Source of the DNA: an uncultured Lachnospiraceae bacterium
GTDB lineage: Bacteria; Bacillota; Clostridia; Lachnospirales; Lachnospiraceae
Direction of reading: 5' to 3'
Length of the DNA: 64,000 nt
Assembly (NCBI GenBank): GCA_910576895.1
Contig: CAJTJZ010000006.1
Coordinates: forward strand, 1-64,000
The notes under the pieces were generated by a model. That model saw only the letters and a list, made by a program, of their open reading frames with translations. It was not told where the DNA came from and searched no databases. Shown here piece after piece: positions 1 to 9,450 of the stretch; the stretch's first letter is position 1, and the number at the start of each line of letters is the position of its first letter. Made by a program: the position numbers and the translations under genes.

Positions 1-309
1 TGTTTCAATTTCAATAGATAATGAAGGCTGCCCAAGCAGCAGCGTAAGAAGTTCTTTGATATTTTCTTGGAGCAGTGGTTCTCCTCCAGTAAGTGTAACA
101 TTGTGAATGCCTGTGGAAAGAATTTTATCGCAAATTTCTTTTTCTGACATAAGCTGATACTTAGCGTTTTTTTCATTTGCCCATGTAGTATCACAAAAAG
201 AACAGTGAAGATTACAGCCTTGAAAACGGACAAAAACAGCAATTTGTCCAGCTCGTTGACCTTCTCCATTAATACTTGTAAATAATTCTACAACTTTATA
301 ATAAGACAT
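1..309 (-). CDS. queE: 7-carboxy-7-deazaguanine synthase QueE (radical SAM), N-terminal part
   Basis: QueE rearranges 6-carboxytetrahydropterin to 7-carboxy-7-deazaguanine in queuosine synthesis. I translated the minus strand. The protein starts MSYYKVVELFTSINGEGQ, the substrate-site signature of the family, and has CNLHCSFCDT near residue 32, a CX3CX2C cluster for the 4Fe-4S centre. A TGGEP motif follows, as in radical SAM proteins. The ATG is preceded by GAGG. The gene runs off the left edge, so only the first 103 codons are present. QueE is more likely than a ribonucleotide reductase activase because of the SINGEG motif. No other queuosine gene is visible. Confidence 0.88.
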   Translation of the reverse strand, partial: MSYYKVVELFTSINGEGQRAGQIAVFVRFQGCNLHCSFCDTTWANEKNAKYQLMSEKEICDKILSTGIHNVTLTGGEPLLQENIKELLTLLLGQPSLSIEIET

Positions 310-475
310 TTTTTATTCCTCGTTTATTATTTTCTATTATTTAGCCCATTAGATTTTTATTATAGCATGGTTAAAATGGATGTACAATAAAAATATTAAG
401 ATTTATACAATGAAAAAATGTAACTAATTTGTGAATGAAATATTTACAAAAAATTCATAAAATATCTATTTTCTC

Positions 476-504
476 TTGAAAATTTGAATAAATTGTGATA
501 AGAT
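476..504 (+). promoter_or_regulatory. Sigma-A type promoter of the binding-lipoprotein gene
   Basis: TTGAAA at 476-481 and TAAGAT at 499-504 are separated by 17 nt. They lie about 65 nt before the lipoprotein start codon. The rest of 310-567 is AT-rich and I see no gene or operator in it. Confidence 0.6.
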
Positions 505-567
505 ATAAGTAAGCTTTTAGCTTAATATGAAAAAAATGTGAAAAATTTATGAAAAGGAGGAGTAATT

Positions 568-2157
568 ATGAAAAAAATGAGAAAATTGCTAAGTTTATTG
601 CTTACTGCTTCCACAGTGGCAACATTGTTTACGGGCTGTGATGGAAATGAAGACAACAAAACTACTTCTACAGGTCAGAAATCAGAAACACAAAGTCAGA
701 CAGGAAATAAAAATGATGCTGTTCCACCACCAAGCTCTGAGGATGGATTTCCTGCGATGACAACAGAAAATATTACATTAACCTATCTAAATTTTGATGA
801 TCAGGTGACAACAGAAAAGCTTGCAGAGAAATTTACAGAAAAATATCCAAATATTGAGGTAGTTGTTCAATATGTAGAAGCAAAAGATTCTAATAATACT
901 TTAATGAATTTAATTGGTGCAGGACAGACACCAGACTGTTTTATGTATTCTGATTGTGATTATGCACTTTCTCATGAACTATTGTATGATATGACAGAGT
1001 ACTGGAAAGCAGATCCTGAAAATAAAGAGCTACTTCCTACCATCAATGAATTAAAACTTGGATATTATTTTTCTGATAAGAAATGGGGAACACCGATGAA
1101 ATTTTTCCCCGGTGTTGTTTTTGTTGATAAGAATGAATTGGAAACGCTTAATATTGATATGCCTCCAACAGACTGGACATGGAATGAAATGATTGATTTA
1201 ATTAAAAATGCAACAGATTTAGATCAATCTCCTGCCTATTATGGGCTTGGATATTATCATCGATTAGATTCTTTATATGGTATTGCCGCAGGACAGGATG
1301 TGATTGGTGAATTTGGTTTTAATGGAAAGACATTTGATCTTTCGATTTGGGCAATTGGAGAACAGGAATTTGCAGATTTAAAGATAAGTAATTATGTAGC
1401 ACCTCCACAAAATTCTCCGGGGATGGAACAATGGATGGGGGCTTATGATTTTTGGCATGGGCAAAGCGGTCGTGTTGCGATAGAAACAGAAGCTTATTGG
1501 ACTTTTATGAATCTTTGGGATAAGCAAGAATATCGAGATATGGGACTTTTATATGTTCCATATGTAATTCCTTCTGTGGAAGAAACGGAAGGTGTTCATA
1601 ATTCGATTGCTTCCTTAGATTTTGGTGGTATTTCTTCTGGAACAGAGCATCCAAGAGAGGCATATGAATTACTAAAATTTATGGGTTGGGGAGTTGATGG
1701 CTGGAAAGAAAGAATTAAGATATATAATGATGAAAGTATTACAAATTTAAAAGGTGAGCCATTAATTCGTGCAGGAATGCCAGCTCCAATTACAATGAAT
1801 CAAGAAGTTTGGGATGAATATAGAAAATTATATCCACAAGATGAAGTAGAAGGGCCATATTGGGATCGTTACTTTGAATCTTGTACAAGACCAATTCCAT
1901 TTGGATGGATGCAGATTCCGGGCTATTGGACATTTTGTGATGAATACTTTAATAAGCTTGGTATTCATGATCTTGTTGATGCTGGTAAAAATAAAGCGAT
2001 TGATTTTGCAGAGGAAGCGACCGAACAGGCAAATGATTATTTTGCAAAAGCGATGGATACATATTTTGGTATTGATGTCACTTCTGATAGTTATACATTT
2101 GAAAGAGATTTATCAGGAAATACAGATGCAAAGCTTTCTTTTGGATCAGAATCATAA
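568..2157 (+). CDS. Sugar ABC transporter extracellular solute-binding lipoprotein
   Basis: This is a family 1 type binding protein of 529 residues that should capture a sugar or oligosaccharide outside the cell for an ABC importer. It starts with a lipoprotein signal peptide (MKKMRKLLSLLLTAS) ending in the lipobox LFTGC, followed by a Thr/Ser/Gln-rich linker. The mature part has the usual pattern of ITLTYLNFDD and EKFTEKYPNIEVVVQY. An AAAGGAGG ribosome site precedes the ATG. No permease or ATPase gene is adjacent: a hairpin follows directly and the next gene is a glycosidase, so the binding protein is an orphan here. Its ligand is inferred only from the neighbouring arabinofuranosidase. Confidence 0.88.
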   Translation: MKKMRKLLSLLLTASTVATLFTGCDGNEDNKTTSTGQKSETQSQTGNKNDAVPPPSSEDGFPAMTTENITLTYLNFDDQVTTEKLAEKFTEKYPNIEVVVQYVEAKDSNNTLMNLIGAGQTPDCFMYSDCDYALSHELLYDMTEYWKADPENKELLPTINELKLGYYFSDKKWGTPMKFFPGVVFVDKNELETLNIDMPPTDWTWNEMIDLIKNATDLDQSPAYYGLGYYHRLDSLYGIAAGQDVIGEFGFNGKTFDLSIWAIGEQEFADLKISNYVAPPQNSPGMEQWMGAYDFWHGQSGRVAIETEAYWTFMNLWDKQEYRDMGLLYVPYVIPSVEETEGVHNSIASLDFGGISSGTEHPREAYELLKFMGWGVDGWKERIKIYNDESITNLKGEPLIRAGMPAPITMNQEVWDEYRKLYPQDEVEGPYWDRYFESCTRPIPFGWMQIPGYWTFCDEYFNKLGIHDLVDAGKNKAIDFAEEATEQANDYFAKAMDTYFGIDVTSDSYTFERDLSGNTDAKLSFGSES

Positions 2158-2183
2158 GAAAAAATAAAAATATATAATTTGAT

Positions 2184-2217
2184 ATACTGGCGGTCGAAAA
2201 ATATGACCGCTCAGTAT
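2184..2217 (+). terminator. Hairpin after the binding-lipoprotein gene
   Basis: ATACTG-GCGGTC (2184-2195) pairs with GACCGC-T-CAGTAT (2205-2217) around a 9-nt loop. No T-run follows, so it may stabilise the transcript end instead of terminating by itself. A second hairpin lies just downstream. Confidence 0.5.
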
Positions 2218-2252
2218 AAAAGTTATATCTATATTTTGCAGACCTCACAAGA

Positions 2253-2297
2253 AAAAAGTCTTTTATCTAATTTTTTCATAGATAAAGGGCTTTTTAC
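2253..2297 (+). terminator. Rho-independent terminator
   Basis: The arm at 2253-2269 pairs along its length with 2279-2295, with G-T and A-C irregularities in the middle, and ends in TTTTT. It separates the lipoprotein gene from the glycosidase. The rest of the 2158-2433 gap holds no gene that I can see. Confidence 0.7.
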
Positions 2298-2433
2298 TAT
2301 TCCTAGGATAGTTTGGATATATTCAAAAAAGATTTTAAAATAATCTGTTGTAAATTTGTGGATATTGTTATAAAATGTTATTATTATAATGATTGTTTGC
2401 TATTAAATGATAGTGACAGAATGGAGGATATAA

Positions 2434-2901
2434 ATGGAACCAATCAAGGATATGATCGCATGGTATCGCTTTGATGATCCAGAAAATTTAGGAAAGGATT
2501 ATTCCGGGCATGGACGTGATGCAAAGCCATGTGGTGATAATGCACCAATTATTAAAGATATGGATGGACGTATGGCACTCCATATTGAAGGGGAGGGTGT
2601 TCGCCGGCGTTCTTATATGGAGCTTCCGGAAAATATTTTACAGGAAGTAACCGATGAAGATGGAATGTGCATCACTTTTTGGTTAAATCTTTCGAAAGGA
2701 TATAATGTCTGGGAACGTATTTTTGATTTTGGTAAAGATCATTTAGGACCATATTTGTTCCTTACTAGAAATCTTCGTGCAAGCTGTTTTTCAGGTGCTG
2801 ATTTAATTGCCGATCCGGGACAGTTTTTTCCAGTACATATTTGGAGACATGTTGCATTCATGGGACAAAATATGGAACAGAAAGCAGTGCTGGTCCTGTG
2901 A
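2434..2901 (+). pseudogene. N-terminal LamG-like domain of the arabinofuranosidase, cut off by a frameshift
   Basis: The reading frame opens with AWYRFDDPENLGKDYSGHGRD, typical of a laminin-G/concanavalin-like carbohydrate-binding module, and has a good upstream GGAGG. It ends prematurely after HIWRHVAFMGQ. Adding one G to the GGG at 2862-2864 makes it read HVAFMGTKYGTESSAG and run straight into the long downstream frame, which then supplies the rest of the module (VIYIDGEMV and DFRIYKRTLSEDEI). The two frames are therefore one gene spanning 2434-6170. The break is either a true mutation or a homopolymer sequencing error. Confidence 0.85.
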
Positions 2902-5900
2902 TTTATATTGATGGGGAAATGGTAGCCGATGGCTCGATTAGTCAGACAAGCAGCGGAAATTATAAGCGTTTGCGGGAATGGTTTGCAGGACTTCAAGTAG
3001 AAGGTAATTATGTAAATAATTATATTGGATTTTCCCAGTTTGAAGCTGATCCTGATGTTCATGCTTCTTTGATGGATTTTCGTATTTATAAACGAACACT
3101 TTCTGAAGATGAAATTATCAATATTGTATGTGAAACAATTTCTGAACATGATGTAATTAATATTGTTTTTGATAAATATTTAACACCACCAGATAAAATT
3201 GTTACTCAAAATATTGATTTACCAACAAGTTTTATGGGAGGAAAGGTATCTGTTTCTTGGAAATCAGAAAAAGAACATGTACTTTCTTCCGATGGTAAAG
3301 TGGGTGATTTTGAAAAACCGGAATATATTCGTATGGATGTTACAGTTTCCATGGGAGAAGAATCACGTTCTGAAAGCTATTATGTAAATGTTGTACCAAA
3401 AATTACAACACCATATACTATGACAATACATACAGGGCGGGAAACGGTTGATGTTAGTGATACGTTATATGGACTATTTTTTGAAGATATTAATAATTCC
3501 GCAGATGGGGGACTTTATGCAGAGCTTGTCAATAATCGTTCCTTTGAAGCATTTGAATATAATACTTATGATGCTTTTTCTGGTGTTGATGGCAAATCAA
3601 CAGGACGAAATCATACGCCATTAAAATATTGGTTTGGTGATTTATATAAAGTATCTCCGCAAAATCGTGGTGGTTTAAATGAATATCTAGGGATTACAAA
3701 ACCTGATACAAGTGAATACTATATATCAGTAGCCGATGGTGCTGTTCTTTATAATCGTGGTTTTTGTGATGAACATGCAACACTTTCTATGTATCTTCAT
3801 GCAGGAGAGCGTTATGATTTTTCTATTTGGGCAAAGCTTGGCAGAGGTGTTACCGAAGCAGAGATTATTGTAGAACTTGTTGATGGAGCAGATCAAAGTG
3901 TTAGTAGTGCTGTATTACTTTCGATTACGGAAAGTGAATGGAAGAAATATGGAAAAGAAGAAAAGCTTGTCCTTGTTGCTACCAAGACAGGATATGCACA
4001 ATTAAAGATGTCTTTTCATGGTAATGTAGCAATTGATATGGTATCCTTAATGCCAAGAAATGTATGGGGAGCGAAAGAAGAAGCAACCTCAAAAACAGCT
4101 CATGCTAATTACCTTGGAAATCCAAATTATAGGCTTCGCCGTGATATGGTAATTGCAATGCGAGATTTGCATCCAACATTTTTACGTTTCCCGGGCGGTT
4201 GTATTTCGGAAGGATCTTATATTTGGGAAAATGTCTATGATTGGAAAGATTCTGTTGATGATATAGAATACCGAAAGGAAAATTATAATGTTTGGGGCTA
4301 TATGATGACTATGGGACTTGGCTATATGGAATATTTCCAATTAGCAGAGGACTTAAATGCTACGCCGCTGCCTGTGATGGCTTGTGGTGTTCTTTGTCAG
4401 GCACGTTCTGATTATGCAAATCCGGCAGGAGGAGCTTTACAAGAAAAATATATTCAAAATTTTATTGATTTAATTGATTTTGCCATTTCTGTTGACTTTA
4501 AACATAATGAATGGGCAAAGCTTCGCAAGAAAATGGGACATGAAGCTCCATTTGATTTGCATTATCTTGGTGTAGGAAATGAAAATTGGGGAGAAAAATT
4601 CTTTGCAAGTTTTGAAGCTTTTAAATATGCAATTGATCAGCATATGAAACAATATTATCCAAATTATAAGTTGACCATTATTTCTACGGTAGGTGCACAG
4701 GCAGATGATGATGCTTATAAATATGGTTGGCAGTTCTTAAGTGGAAATTTAAAAACAGAGGGTGCTGTTGTAAGTTTTACAGATGGAGAAAAAAGCTTTG
4801 AAAAAGAAGTAACTTGGTATGAACATGAAAAGAATTATATGGAAACAATTGCAGATGAACATTATTATCGTTCTAACCAGTATTTATTTGAAAATGTAGA
4901 TCGCTATAATTACTATTATAGAGCCTATCATGAAGATGGTACTTTAAATGAGGAGGAAACTTCGAAAGTATTTGTAGGTGAATATGCTTCTTCCGATAAA
5001 AATACATTGGCAGGTGCAATTGCGGAAGCAGCACTGATGACAGGATTTGAACGCAATGCTGATGTTGTACGTCTGGCTGCAACTGCACCATTATTTAATA
5101 AAGTACGGCTGGATGGATCTTACCGTTGGACACCAGATGCGATTTGGTTTGATAATGATTCTGTTTGGCTTACACCAAATTATTATGTACAACAGATGTT
5201 TGCAAAATATATTGGAAAGAAAGTAGTAGAAACTTCTTTTACAAGTTATGCAAAAGGAAATCAGGTTCTTACAGAACCATATGGTGGTATTGAAATTGCT
5301 ACTGGAAATGCGGAACTTTTAGTAAAGGAAGCAAAAGTAATTTCTAATCAAGATAAGTCTGTGCTATTTTATCAAGATTTTACAAAAGAGCTTGCACCAG
5401 AATGGGAAGTGCTTCCGGGAGCACAAGGCTATATTCAGGAAAAGGGAAAAGGGCTGACACTTCCAGCGTGTGCTACAGGATTAAATGGTATTTATATTAT
5501 GAATAAATCTTGGAGCAATTATACCTTTATTGTAAAAGTGCAGCGTGTCAATGGATTTGGCGGTTTTTATATTGGTACAGGACTTACGGAAGTTTTAGAA
5601 CCAGAAAAGAAAGATGTACTAGAATATGCAGTTGGAATGGATAATACAGTCACAGGACTTCGTGTCTTAAAACAGGGAGTTGAGGGATATCGTCTTGGTG
5701 ATTATTCTTCTAGTCTTGTGACAGGAAATATGCGTGAGTGCAATTATGAAGAAATTGAGGATAATGTTCTTTATACTGTAACTGTAGATTTTGGTGGAGA
5801 AGATGGAAAGCATATTCATTGTTATTATACAGATAATGAAGATTTTCATAGTAAGACATTGGATTATAAATTAGAAGCATATAATCGTGCCATTTATCAT

Positions 5901-6170
5901 GCGGTTACAAAAGATGAGGAGCATTTATATGCAAAGTTTGTAAATCCTTCGGAAGTTCCAAAGAAATTAGAGGTGACAATTGAAGATTATAAACAAGTAG
6001 GTACTGCAAAGATGATTGTATTGACAGCAGAGCCAGAGTTAGTTCATATGGCAAATGTAAATACAAAAGGCAAAGAACTTGTAAGACCAAAGGAATATAT
6101 GATTGCTGTAAATGATCAAAAGGCACAGATTTTATTGCCAGAAAATTCCGTATGTATTGTTGTATTTTAA
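2841..6170 (+). CDS. GH51-type alpha-L-arabinofuranosidase (main part of a frameshifted gene)
   Basis: The enzyme should release terminal L-arabinofuranose from arabinan or arabinoxylan oligosaccharides. After the end of the LamG module come the GH51 start (VDVSDTLYGLFFEDINNSADGG), an inserted carbohydrate-binding segment, and the catalytic barrel. The acid/base is Glu581 in GVGNENWG and the nucleophile is Glu714 in VGEYASS, numbered from the ATG at 2841. Near the C terminus a second lectin-like sandwich (FYQDFTKELAPEWEVLPG) interrupts the terminal beta domain. No signal peptide is seen, so it probably acts inside the cell. The ATG at 2841 is unlikely to be the natural start: the true gene begins at 2434 and is broken at the GGG of 2862-2864. 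Confidence 0.88.
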   Translation: METCCIHGTKYGTESSAGPVIYIDGEMVADGSISQTSSGNYKRLREWFAGLQVEGNYVNNYIGFSQFEADPDVHASLMDFRIYKRTLSEDEIINIVCETISEHDVINIVFDKYLTPPDKIVTQNIDLPTSFMGGKVSVSWKSEKEHVLSSDGKVGDFEKPEYIRMDVTVSMGEESRSESYYVNVVPKITTPYTMTIHTGRETVDVSDTLYGLFFEDINNSADGGLYAELVNNRSFEAFEYNTYDAFSGVDGKSTGRNHTPLKYWFGDLYKVSPQNRGGLNEYLGITKPDTSEYYISVADGAVLYNRGFCDEHATLSMYLHAGERYDFSIWAKLGRGVTEAEIIVELVDGADQSVSSAVLLSITESEWKKYGKEEKLVLVATKTGYAQLKMSFHGNVAIDMVSLMPRNVWGAKEEATSKTAHANYLGNPNYRLRRDMVIAMRDLHPTFLRFPGGCISEGSYIWENVYDWKDSVDDIEYRKENYNVWGYMMTMGLGYMEYFQLAEDLNATPLPVMACGVLCQARSDYANPAGGALQEKYIQNFIDLIDFAISVDFKHNEWAKLRKKMGHEAPFDLHYLGVGNENWGEKFFASFEAFKYAIDQHMKQYYPNYKLTIISTVGAQADDDAYKYGWQFLSGNLKTEGAVVSFTDGEKSFEKEVTWYEHEKNYMETIADEHYYRSNQYLFENVDRYNYYYRAYHEDGTLNEEETSKVFVGEYASSDKNTLAGAIAEAALMTGFERNADVVRLAATAPLFNKVRLDGSYRWTPDAIWFDNDSVWLTPNYYVQQMFAKYIGKKVVETSFTSYAKGNQVLTEPYGGIEIATGNAELLVKEAKVISNQDKSVLFYQDFTKELAPEWEVLPGAQGYIQEKGKGLTLPACATGLNGIYIMNKSWSNYTFIVKVQRVNGFGGFYIGTGLTEVLEPEKKDVLEYAVGMDNTVTGLRVLKQGVEGYRLGDYSSSLVTGNMRECNYEEIEDNVLYTVTVDFGGEDGKHIHCYYTDNEDFHSKTLDYKLEAYNRAIYHAVTKDEEHLYAKFVNPSEVPKKLEVTIEDYKQVGTAKMIVLTAEPELVHMANVNTKGKELVRPKEYMIAVNDQKAQILLPENSVCIVVF

Positions 6171-6211
6171 GGATACCAGCAGCCCCAAAATGATATTGGC
6201 AATTGGTATGA

Positions 6212-6251
6212 ACTCACAAGCGAAAAAAGGAAACCTGTTTCGCTTGTGAGT
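6212..6251. terminator. Perfect 14-bp inverted repeat after the arabinofuranosidase
   Basis: ACTCACAAGCGAAA (6212-6225) pairs perfectly with TTTCGCTTGTGAGT (6238-6251) around a 12-nt loop. There is no T-run after it, so it could be a transcript-end hairpin or a protein-binding palindrome ahead of ackA. Confidence 0.5.
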
Positions 6252-6315
6252 ATAGCTGTAACTCTACAGTGTAAATAGAATATCGTAAGAAAATAAGAAA
6301 GAGGGTAAAGATAAA

Positions 6316-7512
6316 ATGAAAGTATTAGTGATTAATTGTGGAAGTTCTTCTCTTAAATATCAGTTAATTGATTCGGAAACAGAAAAACCATTAGCATCTG
6401 GTTTATGTGAAAGAATTGGTATTGATGGTCGTCTTGTGCATAAGCCAATTGCAAAGGGACTTGATAAGGTGACAATAGAAGCAGAAATGAAAACGCATGA
6501 AACAGCAATTAAGATGGTATTAGATGCTTTAACCCATAAGGAACATGGAGTGATAGAAAATCTTGATGAAATTAAAGCAGTAGGACATCGTGTTGTTCAT
6601 GGCGGAGAAAAATTTGCTTCTTCTGTTATTATTTCAGAGGAAGTAATCGAAGCAATTGAGTCCTGTAATGAATTAGCACCTTTGCATAATCCAGCAAATT
6701 TAATTGGGATTCGTGCCTGTCAGGCAGCACTTCCTAATGTGCCTATGGTGGCTGTTTTTGATACTGCATTCCATCAGACAATGCCAGAAAAGGCATTTTT
6801 ATATGGTCTGCCATTAGAATATTATGAAAAGTATAAAATTCGCCGTTATGGTTTTCATGGCACAAGCCATAGTTTTGTATCACAGGAACTGGCAAAGGCA
6901 GCAGGACTTGATATTAAAAATTCAAAATTAATTGTATGTCATCTTGGTAATGGCTCTAGTATTAGTGCTGTATTAAATGGAAAATCTATAGATACTTCTA
7001 TGGGCTTTACTCCATTAGCAGGTGTTTTAATGGGAACAAGAAGTGGTGATATTGATCCAGCAATTATTGAATATATTATGAAAAAGGAACAAAAAGATAT
7101 TGATGCAACTATGAAGCTTTTAAATAAAGATTCTGGTGTTTATGGTCTGTCAAGAAATATTTCTAGTGATTTTCGTGATTTAGATCAGGCATATCGAGAA
7201 GGAAATAAAGCGGCAGATAATGCAGTTCAAACATTTTGTTATCAAGTTGCAAAATATGTAGGTGCTTATGTGGCAGCATTAAATGGTGTGGATGCGATTG
7301 CATTTACAGCAGGTGTTGGAGAAAATGATGGAAGAGTACGAGAACTTGTTATGGCTCAGCTTTCCTATCTTGGCATTACGATTGATAAAGAAGCAAATAA
7401 AACACGTGGAGAAGAAAAGATGATTTCTACAAAAGATTCCAAGATAAAAGTTTATATTATTCCTACAAATGAAGAACTTGCCATTGCAAGGGAAACCGTA
7501 GAACTTATTTAA
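6316..7512 (+). CDS. ackA: Acetate kinase
   Basis: AckA makes ATP and acetate from acetyl phosphate in fermentation. The 398-residue length is normal. The sequence begins MKVLVINCGSSSLKYQL, the ASKHA-fold phosphate-1 motif, and contains GHRVVHGGEKF, YGFHGTSH, VCHLGNGSS and FTAGVGEN, all family signatures. GAGGG lies 12 nt before the ATG. The usual partner pta is not next to it. It is followed 30 nt later by apt on the same strand. Confidence 0.97.
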   Translation: MKVLVINCGSSSLKYQLIDSETEKPLASGLCERIGIDGRLVHKPIAKGLDKVTIEAEMKTHETAIKMVLDALTHKEHGVIENLDEIKAVGHRVVHGGEKFASSVIISEEVIEAIESCNELAPLHNPANLIGIRACQAALPNVPMVAVFDTAFHQTMPEKAFLYGLPLEYYEKYKIRRYGFHGTSHSFVSQELAKAAGLDIKNSKLIVCHLGNGSSISAVLNGKSIDTSMGFTPLAGVLMGTRSGDIDPAIIEYIMKKEQKDIDATMKLLNKDSGVYGLSRNISSDFRDLDQAYREGNKAADNAVQTFCYQVAKYVGAYVAALNGVDAIAFTAGVGENDGRVRELVMAQLSYLGITIDKEANKTRGEEKMISTKDSKIKVYIIPTNEELAIARETVELI

Positions 7513-7542
7513 ATTATTTATAGAAAATAGGGAGGAATCTAT

Positions 7543-8067
7543 TTGAAAGAACTAAAAGATTATGTAATTACAATTCCTGATTTTCCTGAACCGGGGGTTT
7601 TATTTCGGGATATTACAGGAATTTTGCAGGATAAAGATGGGCTGCATCTAGCAATTGATAAACTGGAAGAATGTTTAAAAGATCTGGAATTTGATATGAT
7701 TGTTGCACCAGAATCAAGAGGATTTATTTTTGGAATGCCAATTGCTTATAATCTTAACAAACCATTTGTACCAATTAGAAAAAAAGGGAAGCTGCCAAGA
7801 GAAACCGTTTCTGCAAGTTATGCATTGGAATATGGCATAGCAGAAATGGAAATACATAAAGATGCTATTTGGCAGGGGGCTCGTGTTGTGATTGTAGATG
7901 ATTTAATTGCAACAGGAGGAACAACTGATGCTATGATAAGACTTGTGGAACAGCTTGGTGGAGAAGTTGTAAAAATAGTATTTGTTATGGAACTTGAGGG
8001 ACTAGAAGGGAGAAAAGCTCTTTCTGGTTATCAAATAGATTCTATATTAAAGTATCCCGGGAAATAA
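7543..8067 (+). CDS. apt: Adenine phosphoribosyltransferase
   Basis: Apt converts adenine and PRPP to AMP in purine salvage. The 174-residue protein has the PRPP-binding motif VVIVDDLIATGGTT, the hood-region pattern VAPESRGFIFG and the YALEYG segment typical of Apt. It starts at a TTG placed 7 nt after GGGAGG; no ATG fits better. It lies 30 nt downstream of ackA and may be cotranscribed. Confidence 0.95.
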   Translation: MKELKDYVITIPDFPEPGVLFRDITGILQDKDGLHLAIDKLEECLKDLEFDMIVAPESRGFIFGMPIAYNLNKPFVPIRKKGKLPRETVSASYALEYGIAEMEIHKDAIWQGARVVIVDDLIATGGTTDAMIRLVEQLGGEVVKIVFVMELEGLEGRKALSGYQIDSILKYPGK

Positions 8068-8108
8068 CAATAAGAATTTTTATAAGAAGAAAGGATTTTG
8101 ACTTTTAT

Positions 8109-8621
8109 ATGTTTCGCATTTTTTTCCCAGATAAGGTGATGGATTCAACTTATGAAATTGATTTTAAAAACCTTTATAAAGAAGGGATTCGTGGTGTCAT
8201 CTTTGATATTGATAATACCCTTGTAGAACATGGTATGGATGCAGATGAACGTGCAATTGCTTTTTTTATAGAATTAAAGAAAATTGGCTTTTCTGCCTGT
8301 CTTTTATCAAATAATAAGCAGCCGAGAGTAGAACGTTTTAATCAAAAAATTGGGGTATATGCTATTTGGAAGGCAGGAAAACCAGCAAGAAAAAATTATT
8401 ATCATGCGATGGAATTAATGGGTACAGATTTAAAGAGCACTCTATTTGTTGGAGATCAACTTTTTACCGATGTTTGGGGTGCGAAACGGATTGGAATGAG
8501 AAATATTCTTGTACATCCAATTAGTAAAAAAGAGGAAATCCAAATTGTATTAAAACGATATTTAGAAAAAATTGTTTTGTATTTTTACAAAAAAGAACAG
8601 AAGAAAAAACAAAGAAATTGA
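8109..8621 (+). CDS. YqeG family HAD IIIA-type phosphatase
   Basis: This 170-residue protein matches the YqeG group of HAD phosphatases. HAD motif I is FDIDNTLV near residues 34-41, motif II is LLSNNKQ, and GDQLFTDVWGAKRIG is the motif III/IV region. The substrate is not known. A lysine-rich tail (YKKEQKKKQRN) ends the protein. The ribosome site (AAAGGA) is rather far from the ATG, so the start is slightly uncertain. It is in line with ackA and apt. Confidence 0.88.
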   Translation: MFRIFFPDKVMDSTYEIDFKNLYKEGIRGVIFDIDNTLVEHGMDADERAIAFFIELKKIGFSACLLSNNKQPRVERFNQKIGVYAIWKAGKPARKNYYHAMELMGTDLKSTLFVGDQLFTDVWGAKRIGMRNILVHPISKKEEIQIVLKRYLEKIVLYFYKKEQKKKQRN

Positions 8622-8632
8622 AAAATTCTTCG

Positions 8633-8661
8633 TTGTCAGTAGGGATAGAGTATGGTATGAT
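8633..8661 (+). promoter_or_regulatory. Sigma-A type promoter of the small unknown gene
   Basis: TTGTCA at 8633-8638 and TATGAT at 8656-8661 are 17 nt apart and lie about 60 nt before the chosen ATG at 8721. Confidence 0.6.
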
Positions 8662-8720
8662 AAAGAAAAAGAAAAAATCATTGTGTGGCAAAAAAAGTTT
8701 GCCAGAAAGAGAGGTTTGCT

Positions 8721-9128
8721 ATGGAAGAAGTATGCGATGAGAGCAAAGCAAAAGTATCCCCTGTAATTGTTCAGTTCTTTTTTAAAGATGGATTTCGTTA
8801 TTGCCATTTAATTAAAGAAGGCATTGGAGCAGTTATGATTATTAAAGAAAATGATTATGGTATGTGTAATGCTATTTTTCCGGCTAATTTTGAGGGAAAA
8901 ATTATTAGTGAAACACCGCTTTTATGCAGAACATACCTTGGGGCAGATATTGCTAGAAAAGATTTTTGCCGTATGATTGGAAAAATTTGCTGTAAATATG
9001 ATGAATCGAAATATTTTAAATTGCAAGATCAGCATCCAAAGTTAAATAAGGTACTTCCATCGGAAGAGCCAGCACTACAGGATTTAATTCAAAAGATTAA
9101 GGAAAATACAGATCTATTTGTATTGTAA
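8721..9128 (+). CDS. Hypothetical protein, about 135 residues
   Basis: I do not recognise this family. I chose the ATG at 8721 because AGAGAGG ends 6 nt before it; an in-frame ATG at 8685 has no such site. The protein is soluble, with no signal peptide or membrane segment. It has a beta-rich N-terminal half (VIVQFFFKDGFRYCHLIKEG) and four cysteines in the middle part (CNAIF, LLCRTYL, FCRMIGKICCKYD), which could bind a metal but form no named motif. It has its own promoter and stands before the toxin-antitoxin pair. Confidence 0.7.
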   Translation: MEEVCDESKAKVSPVIVQFFFKDGFRYCHLIKEGIGAVMIIKENDYGMCNAIFPANFEGKIISETPLLCRTYLGADIARKDFCRMIGKICCKYDESKYFKLQDQHPKLNKVLPSEEPALQDLIQKIKENTDLFVL

Positions 9129-9174
9129 ATCATATCTAAGCTAAGTGTAATAAAGTGCGAAAGGGGTTACTATT

Positions 9175-9450
9175 ATGGCAACTACAACAAATTTCAGTGT
9201 TCGTATGGACAGCGAAATTAAAAAGCAGTGTGAGAGTTTATATAATGAATTAGGTATGAATCTTACAACTGCTATCAATGTTTTTTTACGCCAGTCACTT
9301 CGTGTTGGTGGTTTTCCTTTTGATGTGAAACTGGAACAGCCTAGTAGGGAAACCATAGAAGCTATGCTAGAAGCAGAACATATTGCAAATGATCCAAATG
9401 TAAAACATTATTCTGATGTGGAGGAAGCCCTACAGGAGCTTAAAAAATGA
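9175..9450 (+). CDS. RelB/DinJ family antitoxin
   Basis: This 91-residue protein has the ribbon-helix-helix N terminus of DinJ/RelB antitoxins (TNFSVRMDSEIKKQCESLYNE and GMNLTTAINVFLRQSLRVGG). It should bind and neutralise the adjacent toxin and repress the operon. An AAAGGGG site precedes the ATG. The stop overlaps the toxin start by 4 nt (ATGA), the usual coupling for these pairs. Confidence 0.92.
   Translation: MATTTNFSVRMDSEIKKQCESLYNELGMNLTTAINVFLRQSLRVGGFPFDVKLEQPSRETIEAMLEAEHIANDPNVKHYSDVEEALQELKK

Noticed and set aside
8572..8766. Short plus-strand frame overlapping the yqeG end and the next gene start
   Set aside because: Lys/Arg-rich, no ribosome site, overlaps two supported genes. 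It is a shadow frame.
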